A stretch of DNA of 64,000 nt from Glandiceps talaboti (Eukaryota; Hemichordata; Enteropneusta; Spengelidae), in NCBI RefSeq assembly GCF_964340395.1, contig NC_135558.1, forward strand, positions 2,422,501 to 2,486,500, given 5' to 3'. The notes under the pieces were generated by a model. The model saw nothing but the letters and a program-made list of their open reading frames with translations. It was not told the DNA's origin and made no database searches. This document shows, piece by piece, positions 14,301 through 25,100 of the stretch (position 1 is its first letter; every line of letters starts with the position of its first letter). The translations under genes and the position numbers were made by a program.

Positions 14301-17052
14301 GTGCAGATAAAATGACAATTTGCGTGATATGAGTGACAACGTTGTCATGACAACAGTAGTCATTTAATATGCATCATACATATTTAGAAGTTATACCATA
14401 GTTGTTTTACACGTATTTGACATCACTAGGTGATACGGTTTTTTCCTTTGATATCTCTGCTAATTATGACAGTAGTTGTCCAGGAGTTGGCGAGCTATTT
14501 CATAAGCGGAAACAACGACAGGATCTTTCAGGCTATGTGAATCACAACCCCATGAAACCAACAATTGCTACAATATTATATCTATTTATGATATGAGAAC
14601 AGTAGAACACTAGTAATATTGATATTATTGCTCAGTGTCTGATGATACATCTATCATTTGGTATGTGACCTCGTCACTATGAGTCAAAAAAACCTGACGA
14701 ATCCGTATGCCATGAGTAATTTCCGGCCGAATGCAGAAACATATCAGAGAACATCATTATACCTGTGAAAGCTTAATGTAAGCTGAAATTGCGAAAATAA
14801 TTGACAATTTTGTACGTTTTGATTCATATTTTGAGCATCACAGAACTATAAGGTAGACTCTGATTATGACGTAGTGTGATAGAGTGATATCATTGTAGTT
14901 AGAACATACAGTTGTTTTATTGATCTCAACTACCAAACATCTTCGAACAAATCAGTTACATAGGTTATGACATAATTTCTTACAGCACTTACAAACAAAT
15001 TTCGTCTGGGAAGGAAGGAGACTTGGTTCTTTATTGCGACTGAATCGAAAATCTAAAAATCTGACATTTCACTTGTTAACATTAATATAACTTTAGAGAA
15101 TCTATTTTTAACTCCTCCCGAATGTGAATGATAGCGCTGCTGATTGGATAGTATCCATCTCGTGACTAATCTAAGTATTACATATACTATTATGAATCTA
15201 CATATGAAATTGTGTAAAACTTTAATCTTAGTCTGTATATAATACATCTATCATTTGGTGTGTTAGTAGAAAACCAAACCCATTGACGTGACACTAAGGT
15301 GCAATTCAAAATTAAACACACTAGATTAACATATATTAAACTTCTACTTTGTAATAACTTTGAAACCCTTTCTAACATGCGATCCATATAACTATGTATC
15401 TACGCTAACTATATCACACATACAACGATCAGAAAATAGATTACCCCGTATTTTCGGTTCAACCGCTGTATTTTGACAATGACTGGCGGACAATGTCTTT
15501 ATTGTCCCAAAGTAACTTTAACGTTTGACAGAATGACAAGGTAGCCTAAAGCTGTTCGATAACTATCGTCTACTATACCTTTAGTATTGTTTATCATTTG
15601 CAATGCTGCTGTACCCAATCAACAGATTTGTATAATTTACGTAAGCACTAATCCAAATACCCCCTACAAATTTGCAAGTATAGGAGCTATGAACTAATCA
15701 AGATAAGTAGAGATTTTGAATATAAATTTCTTCATTTCTTCAAAGCACAATATTAGATATATCGAGAGTAGAACCTTAAATTTGAGCAAGAACAAACTTA
15801 GGTATATCATTTTGAAAGTTTAAATGTCATTTTTTTTGTTTTTGCCAACAGGAAGGCAACGAAGGCTACTGTCGTATTGTTACCATTACTAGGGCTGACG
15901 ACTCTGTTGTTCTTCTTTGACCCTGGGACAGGAACAGGTGAAGACAGTGAATTAAAATCAGCCATCTATAACGTGGTGCAGGCTATTTTGAATTCGTCGC
16001 AGGTGGGCTACTTTTTCCTAAGATACTTGTCAAAGATATAATTCTTTGTGTTTTTTGTTGCTAGACTCCATTGTTTTCTTGTTACCATACTCAGTTTTTT
16101 TCTTTTTAGTCACACTGCTTTGTGTTCTTGTTGCTACACTCCACTGTTTCCTTGTTACAATACTCAGTTAGCCACACTCCTTTGTGCTCTTGCTGCTCCA
16201 CTCCTGTATTTTCTTATTGCTATTTACTAATATTCAACACATGACACCAATCAAATATTGTTACAGAGTCTTTAGTACTATATAAAGATATATACGTGTT
16301 TTGTCGGTATCTCTGTTACTCGATAGAAGGTAATGCTGTCACACAATATTTGATAAAGCAAGGGAGAAAATTCTTTCCTGAAAAAATGATATTCCAATCT
16401 AAAATGTTGAACTCGAATGACATAAAAAATGTGTACGAAGAATGTATATTTAACTAATAAAAAGTAATATCCATATACATATATTAAATGAGTTTTGATG
16501 TGTACAATAAATTCTATTATTCATGGCGAAGTGTTATTGCACACCTTTAGTTAATGATTTTGTTGTCCCCACAGGGTATTCTAGTGGCCGTCCTGTATTG
16601 TTTCTTGAACAAGGAGGTAAGTTTTATGAATGAGTCCACCCAGAATAGTAGATGAACTAACTAGAAGTTAAATATCACTGACGTTGACAGATGGAGCATT
16701 AGACGAGTATATTCATGCAGTTCTAATTATTGTTTTTGTCTTTCAGAATGCAGTGAGCATAGCTAATTCATGTATCTCGTTTCAATAGCATAAAATAATG
16801 AATACGTATTTTCTACCATATTATAAGTCATGCTCAGAAAAATTCTTCCTTTGTATTATTTGTGTGAGAGAAAGATATTTTAAATCAAGAATGCGTATCT
16901 GATTCAGTCAGCCATGAAATAAATGATTGCCGATGATTATTTATTGAGGATTTGTTTTTTCGTATACCTTGTCAAAGAAGTCTGATAACTTTACACAGTA
17001 ATAGACCAAGAACCATACAAACGTAGATTTCTTTCTGTCAGTCAGTCAGTCA

Positions 17053-17112
<60 letters not shown>

Positions 17113-17984
17113 GTTTGTTTGTTTGTTTGTTTGTTTATTTGTTTGCTTGTTTGTTTGTTTGCTTGTTCATGAAATATAATGATAATTTAACTGTCAGTGT
17201 ATCAAGTGTGATGTACTGCCCATTTCATGTTAGCGTTCACTGGTTCTGTTTGATACAATCACACAGAAACCAATAAGACAATGTACACACTACACTTTAA
17301 GATAGCAAGATTGAAAGAATGCAGGCTTTTGTGATATTTTGTTTAAATGAAATAAACTAGCATGCTACCATGCAGACATCAAACGTAAACAATGGTTTAT
17401 TTCATTGAAACTAAATGTAGCAATAAATTACAATCCTGATAACTTAAAGTGTAGAATGTGCAGTTTCCTCTAGCTCTAGTTGTCTACAAGGTTGTATCAA
17501 ACAGAGCCGTTGAACACAAACATGAAACGGGCGGTACATCTATAATGCGTCTATATCCTCGAAATTATATGTTTGAGTTGTTATTTATTCCATTGTTTTA
17601 TACATAGTCATAGCAGTAAAGTGTCCGAATCTGAATATCTAGATCTGAATCATAAGAAACCCAGCGGGGATAACTGCATTATTTCCTTTATTCACATTCC
17701 AGGTACGTTCAACTATCAGACGCAAGTTAACTCGCTACCGACGTGACAAACATCAAAGAGACCGCCGCCGTTTTTCGAAGACATCCACTTATCTGATGAC
17801 GTCATCATCAGAGGTATTTCTTTCATTGTTTCGCAAGAGGTTGCATTCTGAGTCAACATCCACTAAAACTCCATCTCCATCTCCAAGATGCAGAAGTAGA
17901 ACAGTCCATGAAAAACTGAATAATGTAGAAATGAAATGCATTACTGTTGAAACTAATGGTCAGCCAAAACCATCTGCTCTTTGA
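6923..17984 (+). CDS. Class B1 (secretin-family) G protein-coupled receptor, proximal-terminus form; 5' end missing
   Basis: Peptide-hormone receptor of the plasma membrane, expected to couple to G proteins. Joined exons: 6923-6992, 8256-8354, 8628-8737, 9515-9633, 10063-10225, 11062-11218, 12198-12328, 13136-13221, 15852-16002, 16575-16616, 17703-17984. They sum to 1410 nt (469 aa plus stop) with GT-AG borders and matching phases. Seen: six ectodomain cysteines (NMC, PQC, VCW, MPC, RFC, LWC), the TM2 histidine (SIHKNL), the TM3 VEGLF motif, ECL2 ECW, TM6 [11 protein letters not shown] and TM7 [10 protein letters not shown]. These are class B1 hallmarks, including the H-E-T-Y polar core. TM5-TM6 ([22 protein letters not shown]) resembles CRF/DH44 receptors; YFWILHGP and QVRKA resemble PDF receptors. 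The ligand group is therefore open. The signal-peptide exon was not found. Oddities: the usual Trp-Asp before VCW is Ile-His, and the TM4 GWG is GWV. Family call is sure; subfamily is not. Confidence 0.93.
8256..8354 (+). CDS. Receptor exon b: ectodomain cysteines 2-4
   Basis: Phase 1 to phase 1. Encodes [18 protein letters not shown] and then [11 protein letters not shown]. The CW pair and the cysteine spacing fit the HormR domain. Two N-x-S/T sequons are visible. The usual Trp-Asp before the CW pair is Ile-His here. Confidence 0.9.
8421..8584. repeat. (ACAT)n microsatellite with a central (GCAT)n block
   Basis: About 40 tetramers. The variant ATGC block at 8479-8508 is alternating purine-pyrimidine and palindromic. 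It lies in the receptor intron, 43 nt before exon c. Confidence 0.95.
8628..8737 (+). CDS. Receptor exon c: ectodomain cysteines 5-6
   Basis: Phase 1 to phase 0, acceptor ttattacag, donor GTAAGT. Encodes [18 protein letters not shown] followed by SYLWC, closing the HormR disulfide set. The conserved Gly-x-Trp of the domain is present (GEW). It sits just after the long (ACAT)n array. Confidence 0.9.
8903..9009. repeat. (AGAC)n microsatellite with an (AGGC)n interruption
   Basis: About 26 tetramers with a GCAG-type block in the middle. It lies in the receptor intron after exon c. Confidence 0.95.
9515..9633 (+). CDS. Receptor exon d: TM1
   Basis: Phase 0 to phase 2. The hydrophobic run [20 protein letters not shown] continues to IFCYFK and forms TM1. 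An NVS sequon lies just before it in the stalk. Confidence 0.93.
9741..9877. repeat. Compound (ACAT)n-(AT)n microsatellite
   Basis: About 12 ACAT units run into about 43 AT dinucleotides, in the TM1-TM2 intron. Long pure AT tracts can extrude cruciforms. Confidence 0.95.
10063..10225 (+). CDS. Receptor exon e: ICL1 and TM2
   Basis: Phase 2 to phase 0. Encodes [18 protein letters not shown] with the conserved TM2 His and Asn, then a long ECL1 ([19 protein letters not shown]). Confidence 0.95.
11062..11218 (+). CDS. Receptor exon f: TM3 and start of TM4
   Basis: Phase 0 to phase 1. Encodes [20 protein letters not shown] with the TM3 cysteine that pairs with ECL2, then [11 protein letters not shown]. 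The conserved EGLYLH motif reads EGLFLL. It ends in LIGW at the start of TM4. Confidence 0.95.
11316..11356. repeat. (GACA)n microsatellite
   Basis: About ten GACA units, 98 nt after exon f. Confidence 0.95.
12198..12328 (+). CDS. Receptor exon g: TM4, ECL2 and start of TM5
   Basis: Phase 1 to phase 0, acceptor atcttttcccag. Encodes [20 protein letters not shown], then W and the YFWILHGPM segment entering TM5. The junction codon is Val, so the usual GWG of TM4 becomes GWV. Confidence 0.95.
12368..12698. mobile_element. MITE-like inverted-repeat element in receptor intron
   Basis: The left end CGTCTGGCGCCACAAAAATC is the inverse of the right end, which reads GTAAAGCCAGACGA after a GTAGCAATTTTAGTAAG stretch. 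Related single copies sit near 9437-9490 and 35140-35220, so this is a dispersed family. No coding capacity is seen. Confidence 0.55.
12565..12636. repeat. 28-bp tandem repeat, about 3 copies
   Basis: The unit contains ACATTGTAACAGTCTACTAA followed by GATAGTAAT. It is internal to the inverted-repeat element. Confidence 0.85.
13136..13221 (+). CDS. Receptor exon h: TM5 and ICL3
   Basis: Phase 0 to phase 2. Encodes [20 protein letters not shown] and HEEETAQVR. This is strongly class B1-like. The KLRAS stretch is shared with CRF/DH44 receptors. Confidence 0.95.
13410..13697. repeat. 21-bp minisatellite, about 14 copies
   Basis: The unit reads GGCTCAACCCACTTAACAAC plus one variable base (A or T). 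Because 21 is a multiple of three, several frames on both strands stay open, which gives spurious proteins. It lies in the TM5-TM6 intron. Confidence 0.95.
15852..16002 (+). CDS. Receptor exon i: TM6, ECL3 and start of TM7
   Basis: Phase 2 to phase 0. Encodes [26 protein letters not shown], an acidic ECL3 ([11 protein letters not shown]) and [14 protein letters not shown]. The TM6 threonine of the class B polar network is present. Confidence 0.95.
16055..16200. repeat. Degenerate direct repeat, 2-3 copies of about 65 bp
   Basis: Recurring CTTGTTGCTA-CACTCCA-TTGTT-CTTGTTAC-ATACTCAGTT blocks, just after exon i. Confidence 0.65.
16575..16616 (+). CDS. Receptor exon j: 42-nt TM7 micro-exon
   Basis: Exactly 14 codons ([14 protein letters not shown]), phase 0 on both sides. 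Many class B1 receptor genes, including mammalian ones, have a 42-nt exon at this place. Its skipping removes part of TM7 without a frameshift. Confidence 0.95.
17037..17165. repeat. Compound (GTCA)n-(GTCT)n-(TTTG)n microsatellite
   Basis: Three consecutive tetranucleotide blocks in the intron before the tail exon. Confidence 0.95.
17703..17984 (+). CDS. Receptor exon k: basic C-terminal tail (proximal terminus)
   Basis: Phase 0 entry after ttcacattccag. Encodes [20 protein letters not shown] and further basic and Ser/Thr-rich sequence, ending KPSAL and a stop at 17982-17984. A usable internal donor (GAG then GTATTT) follows 17813. If used, it removes the last 56 residues and joins the exon at 21233 in frame. 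Confidence 0.85.
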   Translation, partial: VRSTIRRKLTRYRRDKHQRDRRRFSKTSTYLMTSSSEVFLSLFRKRLHSESTSTKTPSPSPRCRSRTVHEKLNNVEMKCITVETNGQPKPSAL

Positions 17985-18225
17985 TGCCGCCATTTGGAAA
18001 GCCCGCTTCACTTTTTATGGGTTATTTTTTCCATTGCCAATGACTCGTCAAAATGATACATTTCGAAAACTCGTCAATGAACTTATTTTTAAAGTACTTC
18101 TTCCTCAACAAATTCAATTGACGTTGTGTGGCACTCGCCAAGGTGCTCTCATCCTTTGCTAAAGCTTTTCCAATTTCATTCATATCTTATAGTTTGCGAC
18201 CTCTATTGTCACCACAGAAAACATT

Positions 18226-18231
18226 AATAAA
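18226..18231 (+). terminator. Candidate polyadenylation signal for the proximal receptor form
   Basis: An AATAAA hexamer lies 242 nt after the proximal stop and is followed by a TGTCTGTCG-type GU-rich stretch. Use is inferred only. Confidence 0.4.
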
Positions 18232-18902
18232 GATATAAGCTGAAATTAAAGGCAATGTCTGTCGAAGACATTACTTTCAGTTTTTGATGATTGGCAAGAT
18301 GGAGGCAGTGGACAAGACAACAGAATGTTACTCAGTAAACTGTATATATTTGATTGTAAATAGAATGATGTAATGCATCAAAGTAAAATGATTTATTTAT
18401 GGAAATGTGTGACAGGGTGGACTATGTATTTTAATGGTGAATACTTCTAGCTATCTAACATCCTAACTGTTGCTTTCCCATGTCACACTTCCATCTGGTT
18501 TGTACTGAGCCTTTCACATCCTACATTTACAGTTATTACTATTGTTCTCACATTTACAATATAATGTATTGACCTTTTGAAGAAAGTTTTGTTGAGACCA
18601 CTGTGTTTCTATTTGCGTTATATATAATATATATACATAATATATATTTCCAAGGCAGCTGTTCATAAGACGAGTTGATAGTGTTACCCAGAAGATGATT
18701 GTAGTAGCTGACATGTGGTTGTACATTTATATATCTTCACTTATCATTGCAAGAGTCTGCAAACCACGTGACCAAATTTAACTGCCTAAGCCAATGATAT
18801 TATAGATAACATAAAAAATGACAACACATTGTGTTATTTAATTTCAAACAGTACTATAGTCTTTGTCATTAAGGTTATTTTTTGGTTTGCTATAAAGGAA
18901 AG

Positions 18903-19399
18903 AAACTCACCATGATAATATATTTTATATTTGTTATAAATGAGGAGAGATAAGTGACAAGTGTAGGAATTGTACCCACATTACCCAAACACTGGTCTAA
19001 CCAGCTGAGCTAACGTGCCAACTGGTAGATACCGGGAATTGTTCCTGATGTGTACTTTTATTTCCTCGAGGCGGTAGTGACCTGGGAGACCTGTGAATCT
19101 ATTTGAGATCCTTAAGTTGAAAGGTAAAACTTAAGAATGAGCTTGCTTCTCACCACCGCCTCGAGGAAAGAAAGTACACATAAGGAATAATTCACGGTAT
19201 CTACCAGTTGGCACGTTAGCTCAGCTGGTTAAAGCACTCTGACTAGTGTTTAGGGGACGGGGGTTCGATTCACGGTGTCTACCAGTTGGCACGTTAGCTC
19301 AGCTGGTTAAAGCACTCTGACTAGTGTTTAGGGGACGGGGGTTCAATTCCTACACATGTCACTTATCGTTTATAACAAAATATAAATCATGGTTAGTTT
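18903..19399. mobile_element. Foldback element with tRNA-like units in both arms
   Basis: The left arm (18903-19080) and the right arm (19150-19399) are inverse copies: the outer ends pair AAACTCACCATGA with TCATGGTTAGTTT, the inner ends pair CCTCGAGGCGGT with ACCGCCTCGAGG. Each arm carries a tRNA-like unit with A-box (TTAGCTCAGCTGGTTA) and B-box (GGTTCGATTC); the right arm has two in tandem with a 78-bp period (19210, 19288). It lies in the alternative terminal intron of the receptor. Not a functional tRNA: the anticodon arm does not pair cleanly. Confidence 0.75.
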
Positions 19400-19489
19400 G
19401 TCAATCATAGACAACAAGGCTAGTTTGTCAATTCTAAAGAAATACTTCACTAGTCTGATACATTAATACATTGCTTGTACTTATGGCAA

Positions 19490-20232
19490 CAGTATGGGGT
19501 ATCTGAACGATGGGGAAGGGACAACAATATGGGGTATCTGAACGGGGAGGGGACAACAGTATGGGGTATCTGAATGATGGACAAGGACAACAGTATGGGG
19601 TATCTGAACGATGGGGAGGGGACAACAGTATGGGGTATCTGGACGATGGGGAAAGGACAACAGTATGGGGTATCTGAACGATGGGGAAAGGACAACAGTA
19701 TGGGGTATCTGGACGATGGGGAAAGGACAACAGAATGGGGTATCTGGACGATGGGGAAAGGACAACAGTATGGGGTATCTGAACGATGGGGAAAGGACAA
19801 CAGAATGGGGTATCTGGACGATGGGGAAAGGACAACAGTATGGGGTATCTGAACGATGGGGAAAGGACAACAGTATGGGGTATCTGAACGATGGGGAAAG
19901 GACAACAGTATGGGGTATCTGGACGATGGGGAAAGGACAACAGAATGGGGTATCTGGACGATGGGGAAAGGACAACAGTATGGGGTATCTGAACGATGGG
20001 GAGGGGACAACAGTATGGGGTATCTGAACGATGGGGAGGGGACAACAGTATGGGGTATCTGAACGGGGAGGGGACAACAGTATGGGGTATCTGAACGGGG
20101 AGGGGACAACAGTATGGGGTATCTGGACGATGGGGAAAGGACAACAGTATGGGGTATCTGAACGATGGGGAAAGGACAACAGTATGGGGTATCTGAACGA
20201 TGGGGAGGGGACAACAGTATGGGGTATCTGAT
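19490..20232. repeat. 35-bp minisatellite, about 21 copies
   Basis: The unit holds ACAACAGTATGGGGTATCTG followed by AACGATGGGGAAAGG. Variants are T/A (GAATGG), A/G (GGACG) and shortened units lacking GAT. Both strands show long open frames, but they are repeat artefacts. It lies between the proximal and distal receptor termini. Confidence 0.97.
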
Positions 20233-21232
20233 GCAACTGTAGAGTCTTGATAAGTAGATTCAAGGGTATGACAATGATATATTGACGAACTATCATGTAT
20301 CATATAACCCTTTTCCCTCCATATTTGGTTTAATAATAACCTCCCAATTCGAAGGTGAAAATTCCCATATTGGAGTTGTAATACTTTCAGTATGTGCTAC
20401 GTTGAGTTTCATTTGGTTAGGTTGCCAACATGTGAGAGCATCTTTCATTGTACTCATTGTTGTCCGCGAGCCACATAATCTTAACTTACGTGTCTGGTAA
20501 CTATCACAAGTGTTACTATCTGACCGATGGTATGATAACTAATTTACACAATGTTCAAGATAAAAGGTTCGATAACGTCACTGTATCAGTCCATGCTCAG
20601 CATTTAATCACGGGAGATATGTAAAAAATAAGGTTTTGCCTGCTCTAGAATACTATCGGATACCTTAGAACAAAGCAGGTTTCTTAATTCATAGACTTGA
20701 CCAGTAGATAGGATATCATTTTCCCCCGAAGGTTTCTTTTCGTTAGTCATAGAATGCCACGAGAAATCGCGTTGTTTAAACGGAAACGCAGTGTTGGGCA
20801 GTCGCTATGCAAATCGAACCCTTTCCTGTGTCTCTCCGTTGCGATATCTCTGAGACTATCAAATTAGAATTGTATCTGCTTCACACAAATTGGATTTAAA
20901 ATATTACAACCTCCAACATGGGCTATTGTGTCAATGGATCGGAAGGTCATCACATCAAGCTAATTACCACCCGATCTTGACTCAGCAAACGCCCATGGTT
21001 TGGAGTAACATAATGATAATTGCCATTAGTAGTATAACATATGCAACATGCCTTGAAATAATCTTTTGACGGTTATCGAGACAAGGGCATGTTTTATAAG
21101 AATGTGTAATTTTGATCACAGTGAGGAAAACACTACATGTTCAGGAAAGTTCCAAACACATTATATATGTATTTATAACAGGGTAATTTTAACATAACTG
21201 CCCTGACTCGTCTTTTACGGTGTGTTTTCCAG

Positions 21233-21349
21233 GTCAACACTGCTCGAAATGAGACTGATTATAACCAACTCAACAGGAAAATATCCTTTGACGGCAATCA
21301 CGCCCTACAATCATCTTCTGGTAACATATATACCAATAGTTTTGCCTGA
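21233..21349 (+). CDS. Alternative terminal exon of the class B1 receptor
   Basis: A strong acceptor (tgtgttttccag) is followed by an open 117-nt exon in phase 0, ending in TGA. It encodes 38 residues: VNTARNETDYNQLNRKISFD, then GNHALQSSSGNIYTNSFA. Joined to the internal donor after 17813 it gives a frame-true tail (TSSSE followed by VNTARNE). Joined directly to the TM7 exon it is also phase-compatible. No other exon on this strand lies nearby, so the receptor is the likely owner. The polar, Asn/Ser-rich composition fits a cytoplasmic tail. Transcript data would settle it. Confidence 0.6.
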   Translation, partial: VNTARNETDYNQLNRKISFDGNHALQSSSGNIYTNSFA

Positions 21350-21607
21350 AAACTGATCATATTGTAGTCATAACTTTACCAACCGATTGTACTGATTAAT
21401 GAAGGTCAAGAGGTCATCGACGATCATACGTCACCCGTGAAGATTTGCATATGTAAATATGGGGTTCTGGATAAAATGTACTAAATATTCATTATTTGAG
21501 CCTTGCAGTTGCCCTATGGATGAAAAAGGGTATTTATAAATATATTTATTATCATATTACTTATTATACGTATTAGTTATTAGTTATTATTATTTATATT
21601 TATATAT

Positions 21608-21695
21608 TTATCTACGTCACGTCCGGTGTGTGGATGCATCTGAGTATATTTTATCTATATCACTACGTCACGTCCGGTGTGTGGATGCATCTGTC
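21608..21695. repeat. Two-copy direct repeat of about 30 bp
   Basis: CTACGTCACGTCCGGTGTGT followed by GGATGCATCTG occurs at 21613 and again at about 21664, after the distal receptor stop. The CACGTC core resembles CRE/E-box sites. Confidence 0.85.
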
Positions 21696-22114
21696 ATTAA
21701 ATTTCATCGAAGTGTCGCCATGTATAAATAGTTTGATTAATGACTGGTGTTTGCTGGTAATTACATCGTTCACTTTGTTGGCAAATTACAAATGTACTTG
21801 ATACGGATGCTATAAACGATTGTGGTGGCTACAGAAATTGCTTTACTTTGGTGTTATGGGTTGTATTTCCTGTACGTACACTAGCAAGTTTTTTACACGT
21901 TTTGGTTTTTGCAGTTAACTGACTTAGAAATGCGTATATGGTCTGTATTATTTCACGTGTTTTTGCAAGTAGAATAGCACCAGAAAGTTTTTTCATTAAT
22001 TAAAATCCAAAAATAATACCCCTTTTTTCATCCATATGACCACAAAAATGTAAATACACTCTATTGCACTATTGTTTTGGTTATTATATTCTTAGTTTAC
22101 CATATAACGTTTGT

Positions 22115-22120
22115 AATAAA
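22115..22120 (+). terminator. Candidate polyadenylation signal for the distal receptor form
   Basis: AATAAA about 765 nt after the distal stop, in an AT-rich region. Positional inference only. Confidence 0.25.
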
Positions 22121-25100
22121 AAGAAAACCAAGATTGTTACACAAAGAAGTGTTATAGATGGCTTGAAATGCATGTATTTTATAAAATTAAAATTAAAATT
22201 AAGTGTATATTATATCAATATAAATGTACTGTCATCTAATATCTGTCAACTATTCACTTTATTTCGCATGGCTATTCAGTATTGCAGTAGGGGATTTTTG
22301 TTAATGTTTTGTTTTTAGACTACGGTCGTTGTTTATGTGAAATATTTATATCGAACTCAAGCCAAGTATTATCAACTTTTTCATATCCTTAATAGATTTG
22401 ATTGCTATGGTAACATTTCAATTATAATATTTTCAATACCTGGATTCGTGTCTGACAAAATCGAATATTTATAATTGTTATTTTTCTGTGTACCTTAATT
22501 ATTTTCTTAATATATATATATTGAGATTGAGATCCGAGAAATATTTCATACATGTTAACTTTTGCCAAACTTTAGGTAAGAAATATCACAATATATAGAA
22601 AGCATTTCAAAAGAATATATATGTAATCATTATATTTTCTACACATATATCCGACATCGATGTGGATCTACGTATGTATAATGGTAATGATTTTCAAAGT
22701 TCAGAATCATTTGTGAAAATTGTGCAGATAGTAAGATTGTTATTATATATCAAAGTACCTGATTCGTACGATTTCTTTTATCACTCTCAGATTAATAATT
22801 ACATTTTGTTCTCCAATATTTTTCTTCGTTCAGCCAAGGAAAATATGAGTTATACGCAGGGGTCCTTGTCACTACGATTCGATAGACAAGGTAACAAGTA
22901 TTTTCCGTGTGAATGAAGAAAAATATCGGTGATTACCATAGATATGCCTCGAAAAAAGTATTCATAATGAAAATTCGGGAAAAATAATGGATATTTAATT
23001 TACTAAACGTTTTGAATGACAAAAACACACGTTGTGACATCGACAAGTCTATAAATTCCATATACTTATTCGAACTCGTCCAGCTTGGCTTGCGTGAGGT
23101 ACAATATATAATATCCCCTTTCTGATCTGTTCAAGGATGTGTTATTTGTAAAATGTTACCGAAAGCCCGCGTGTAACTCAGCTGTAACTAATTTTCCATA
23201 AAGTTGCTCTTATTTTCGTTTGATTTCTGTGTAAGGGTGGCCGTACTAAATTCCATGTTTATATTTGTTATGACCCGACCCTTTATATCATTTCAATCTG
23301 GTAAAACAATTTTCCGTAATTACTGCTATGTATGATGAACATTTTTCGTGAATTATGTATGAGGTTTTGAACTTACACAGACTGCAAGCTAATTCTTGAG
23401 TAATATTTCAAACGTCATTTAACAGCATGTTGGTATTAGGGGACTATGTCTTCCTTCGAACATAGAAGACTTGTTACAGTGAAACCGAGGTTACAGCTAC
23501 CGGTTTTTTTAATTTATGTTAACAGTGTTAAATTTTGTTTCCATTGAAAATACATGATCTGTATAAAATAACCTGAATATGTAATACATTCATATTTTCA
23601 AATATTGATGTATATAATATACTGCTTTGTACATGAACTAATCTGAGGACATTTCTATGCTACATACTGATGACGTAACATTTTCTCCTCACTGTAGCAT
23701 AGACTTGCGTCGTAATTTTGGTTCATTTACAAATATTTATTTACTTGTGATGGTTTTATTGATTTGCTAATGTAAAAAATTGAAATCTCGCATGACCACG
23801 AAATCTCGCGTGATTGCGTAACATATTGCTTAAAACCATGTTACACAATCAATTTTTTTTTTAAATTCGAAAACCAATAAAATACATCACATTTAAATAA
23901 AATAAATGAATAAAATAAATAAACGTGAACTTTTGAGTGTGAATCTCTATGCTTCAGTGTGTTGGTACAAGAATAGTGTGTAGGTGAAACAGAAAAAAGA
24001 ACACGGATGGATCTGTTTTGTTGCTGTAAATTTACATGGATTGTCAACATGGTTCTGAAAACAATATCGTATGGTATGGATTATGTCTCACTGGATTCCT
24101 ATAGCGGTCTGATGTCATTTAAGGGAGAATATACTAGTAGCCTACGTGTAGACGTGATATATAGATGGCGCCCTCATCATGTTTTTATTTTATGCTTTTG
24201 TTTTCTATTACTATTCATATATGCAAGTTATCTACCTATCAAATGTACCCCATCCCATGTACGAGTATCTTAAAAGTCTAATTTACGGGTTACAACGCAG
24301 TCGGCAGTCGCTCTTTTCATTTCAGTCTTTCGAGCAGTCAGAACCTGTCATGCATCTTGTCCACAACCAACATCGTAGAGTGGTAAATGTGAGCAGTCGT
24401 CGGCAGTTGTTCCAGGCAGTTAGTCAACTTTGAGGTATGTGAGAGTAATTTCGTATACGTCAACGTTGCTGGTGGTAATGGTATAAAGTCGTCGACATCA
24501 GAATTATAAAACTATTCTTCGGGAAGAAACCGAAGACGCCGTCTGAATAGGAGTCGTACGCGTTATAACTGAGAGCGAGTCTCTACAAAACTTTATGTTC
24601 CCAATATATCTATTCATTCAATCAGTTCAATCACAGATCATGGAGGGGACAATGACCAACTCGGCTGTCATTGGGACATTGATGGTCGGAGTAGAACTGT
24701 CTCTGATCTGAAACTTTTTTGTTATTTTCCCAGTTACTAATAGCCTCCCATTCCCAAGGGACTTGGGTCAATCACAAACACTCAGATGTTATGAAATGTG
24801 GTCAGTTTTTCTTGAAATGGATTGTTTTTAAAAACTGTTGAATAATATGAAAGCCCATTGGGGACATTTTTCCTGGAGCAAAAAAATAAATATTATCTCG
24901 ACATAAAAAAAGAAAAAAGTGTTTTTGTTTTTTTTAAAATAAGAACATTTAAAAAAAAATTTACAAAAAAATATATTTTGACTTTCAATTATATATAATC
25001 CTTAAGAAAATTGTGGTTTGACGAAAAAGAATACAATCACAAATAAATGAAAACTTGTTTGAAATAAATAATGGAATAAAAATGTGGATTCCATTGAAAA

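Noticed and set aside
19210-19355. Two functional tRNA genes
   Set aside because: A-box and B-box are present but the anticodon and acceptor stems do not pair well, and the units sit in a foldback element; better read as tRNA-derived mobile sequence.
19434-20303. Frames of 254-289 codons with Pro/Ser/Cys repeats on the - strand
   Set aside because: Artefacts of the 35-bp minisatellite; three overlapping frames show the same phenomenon.
24640-24720. snoRNA-like segment (ATTGATGG to TCTGATCTGA)
   Set aside because: No clear C box (RTGATGA) with paired terminal stem; insufficient for an RNA gene call.
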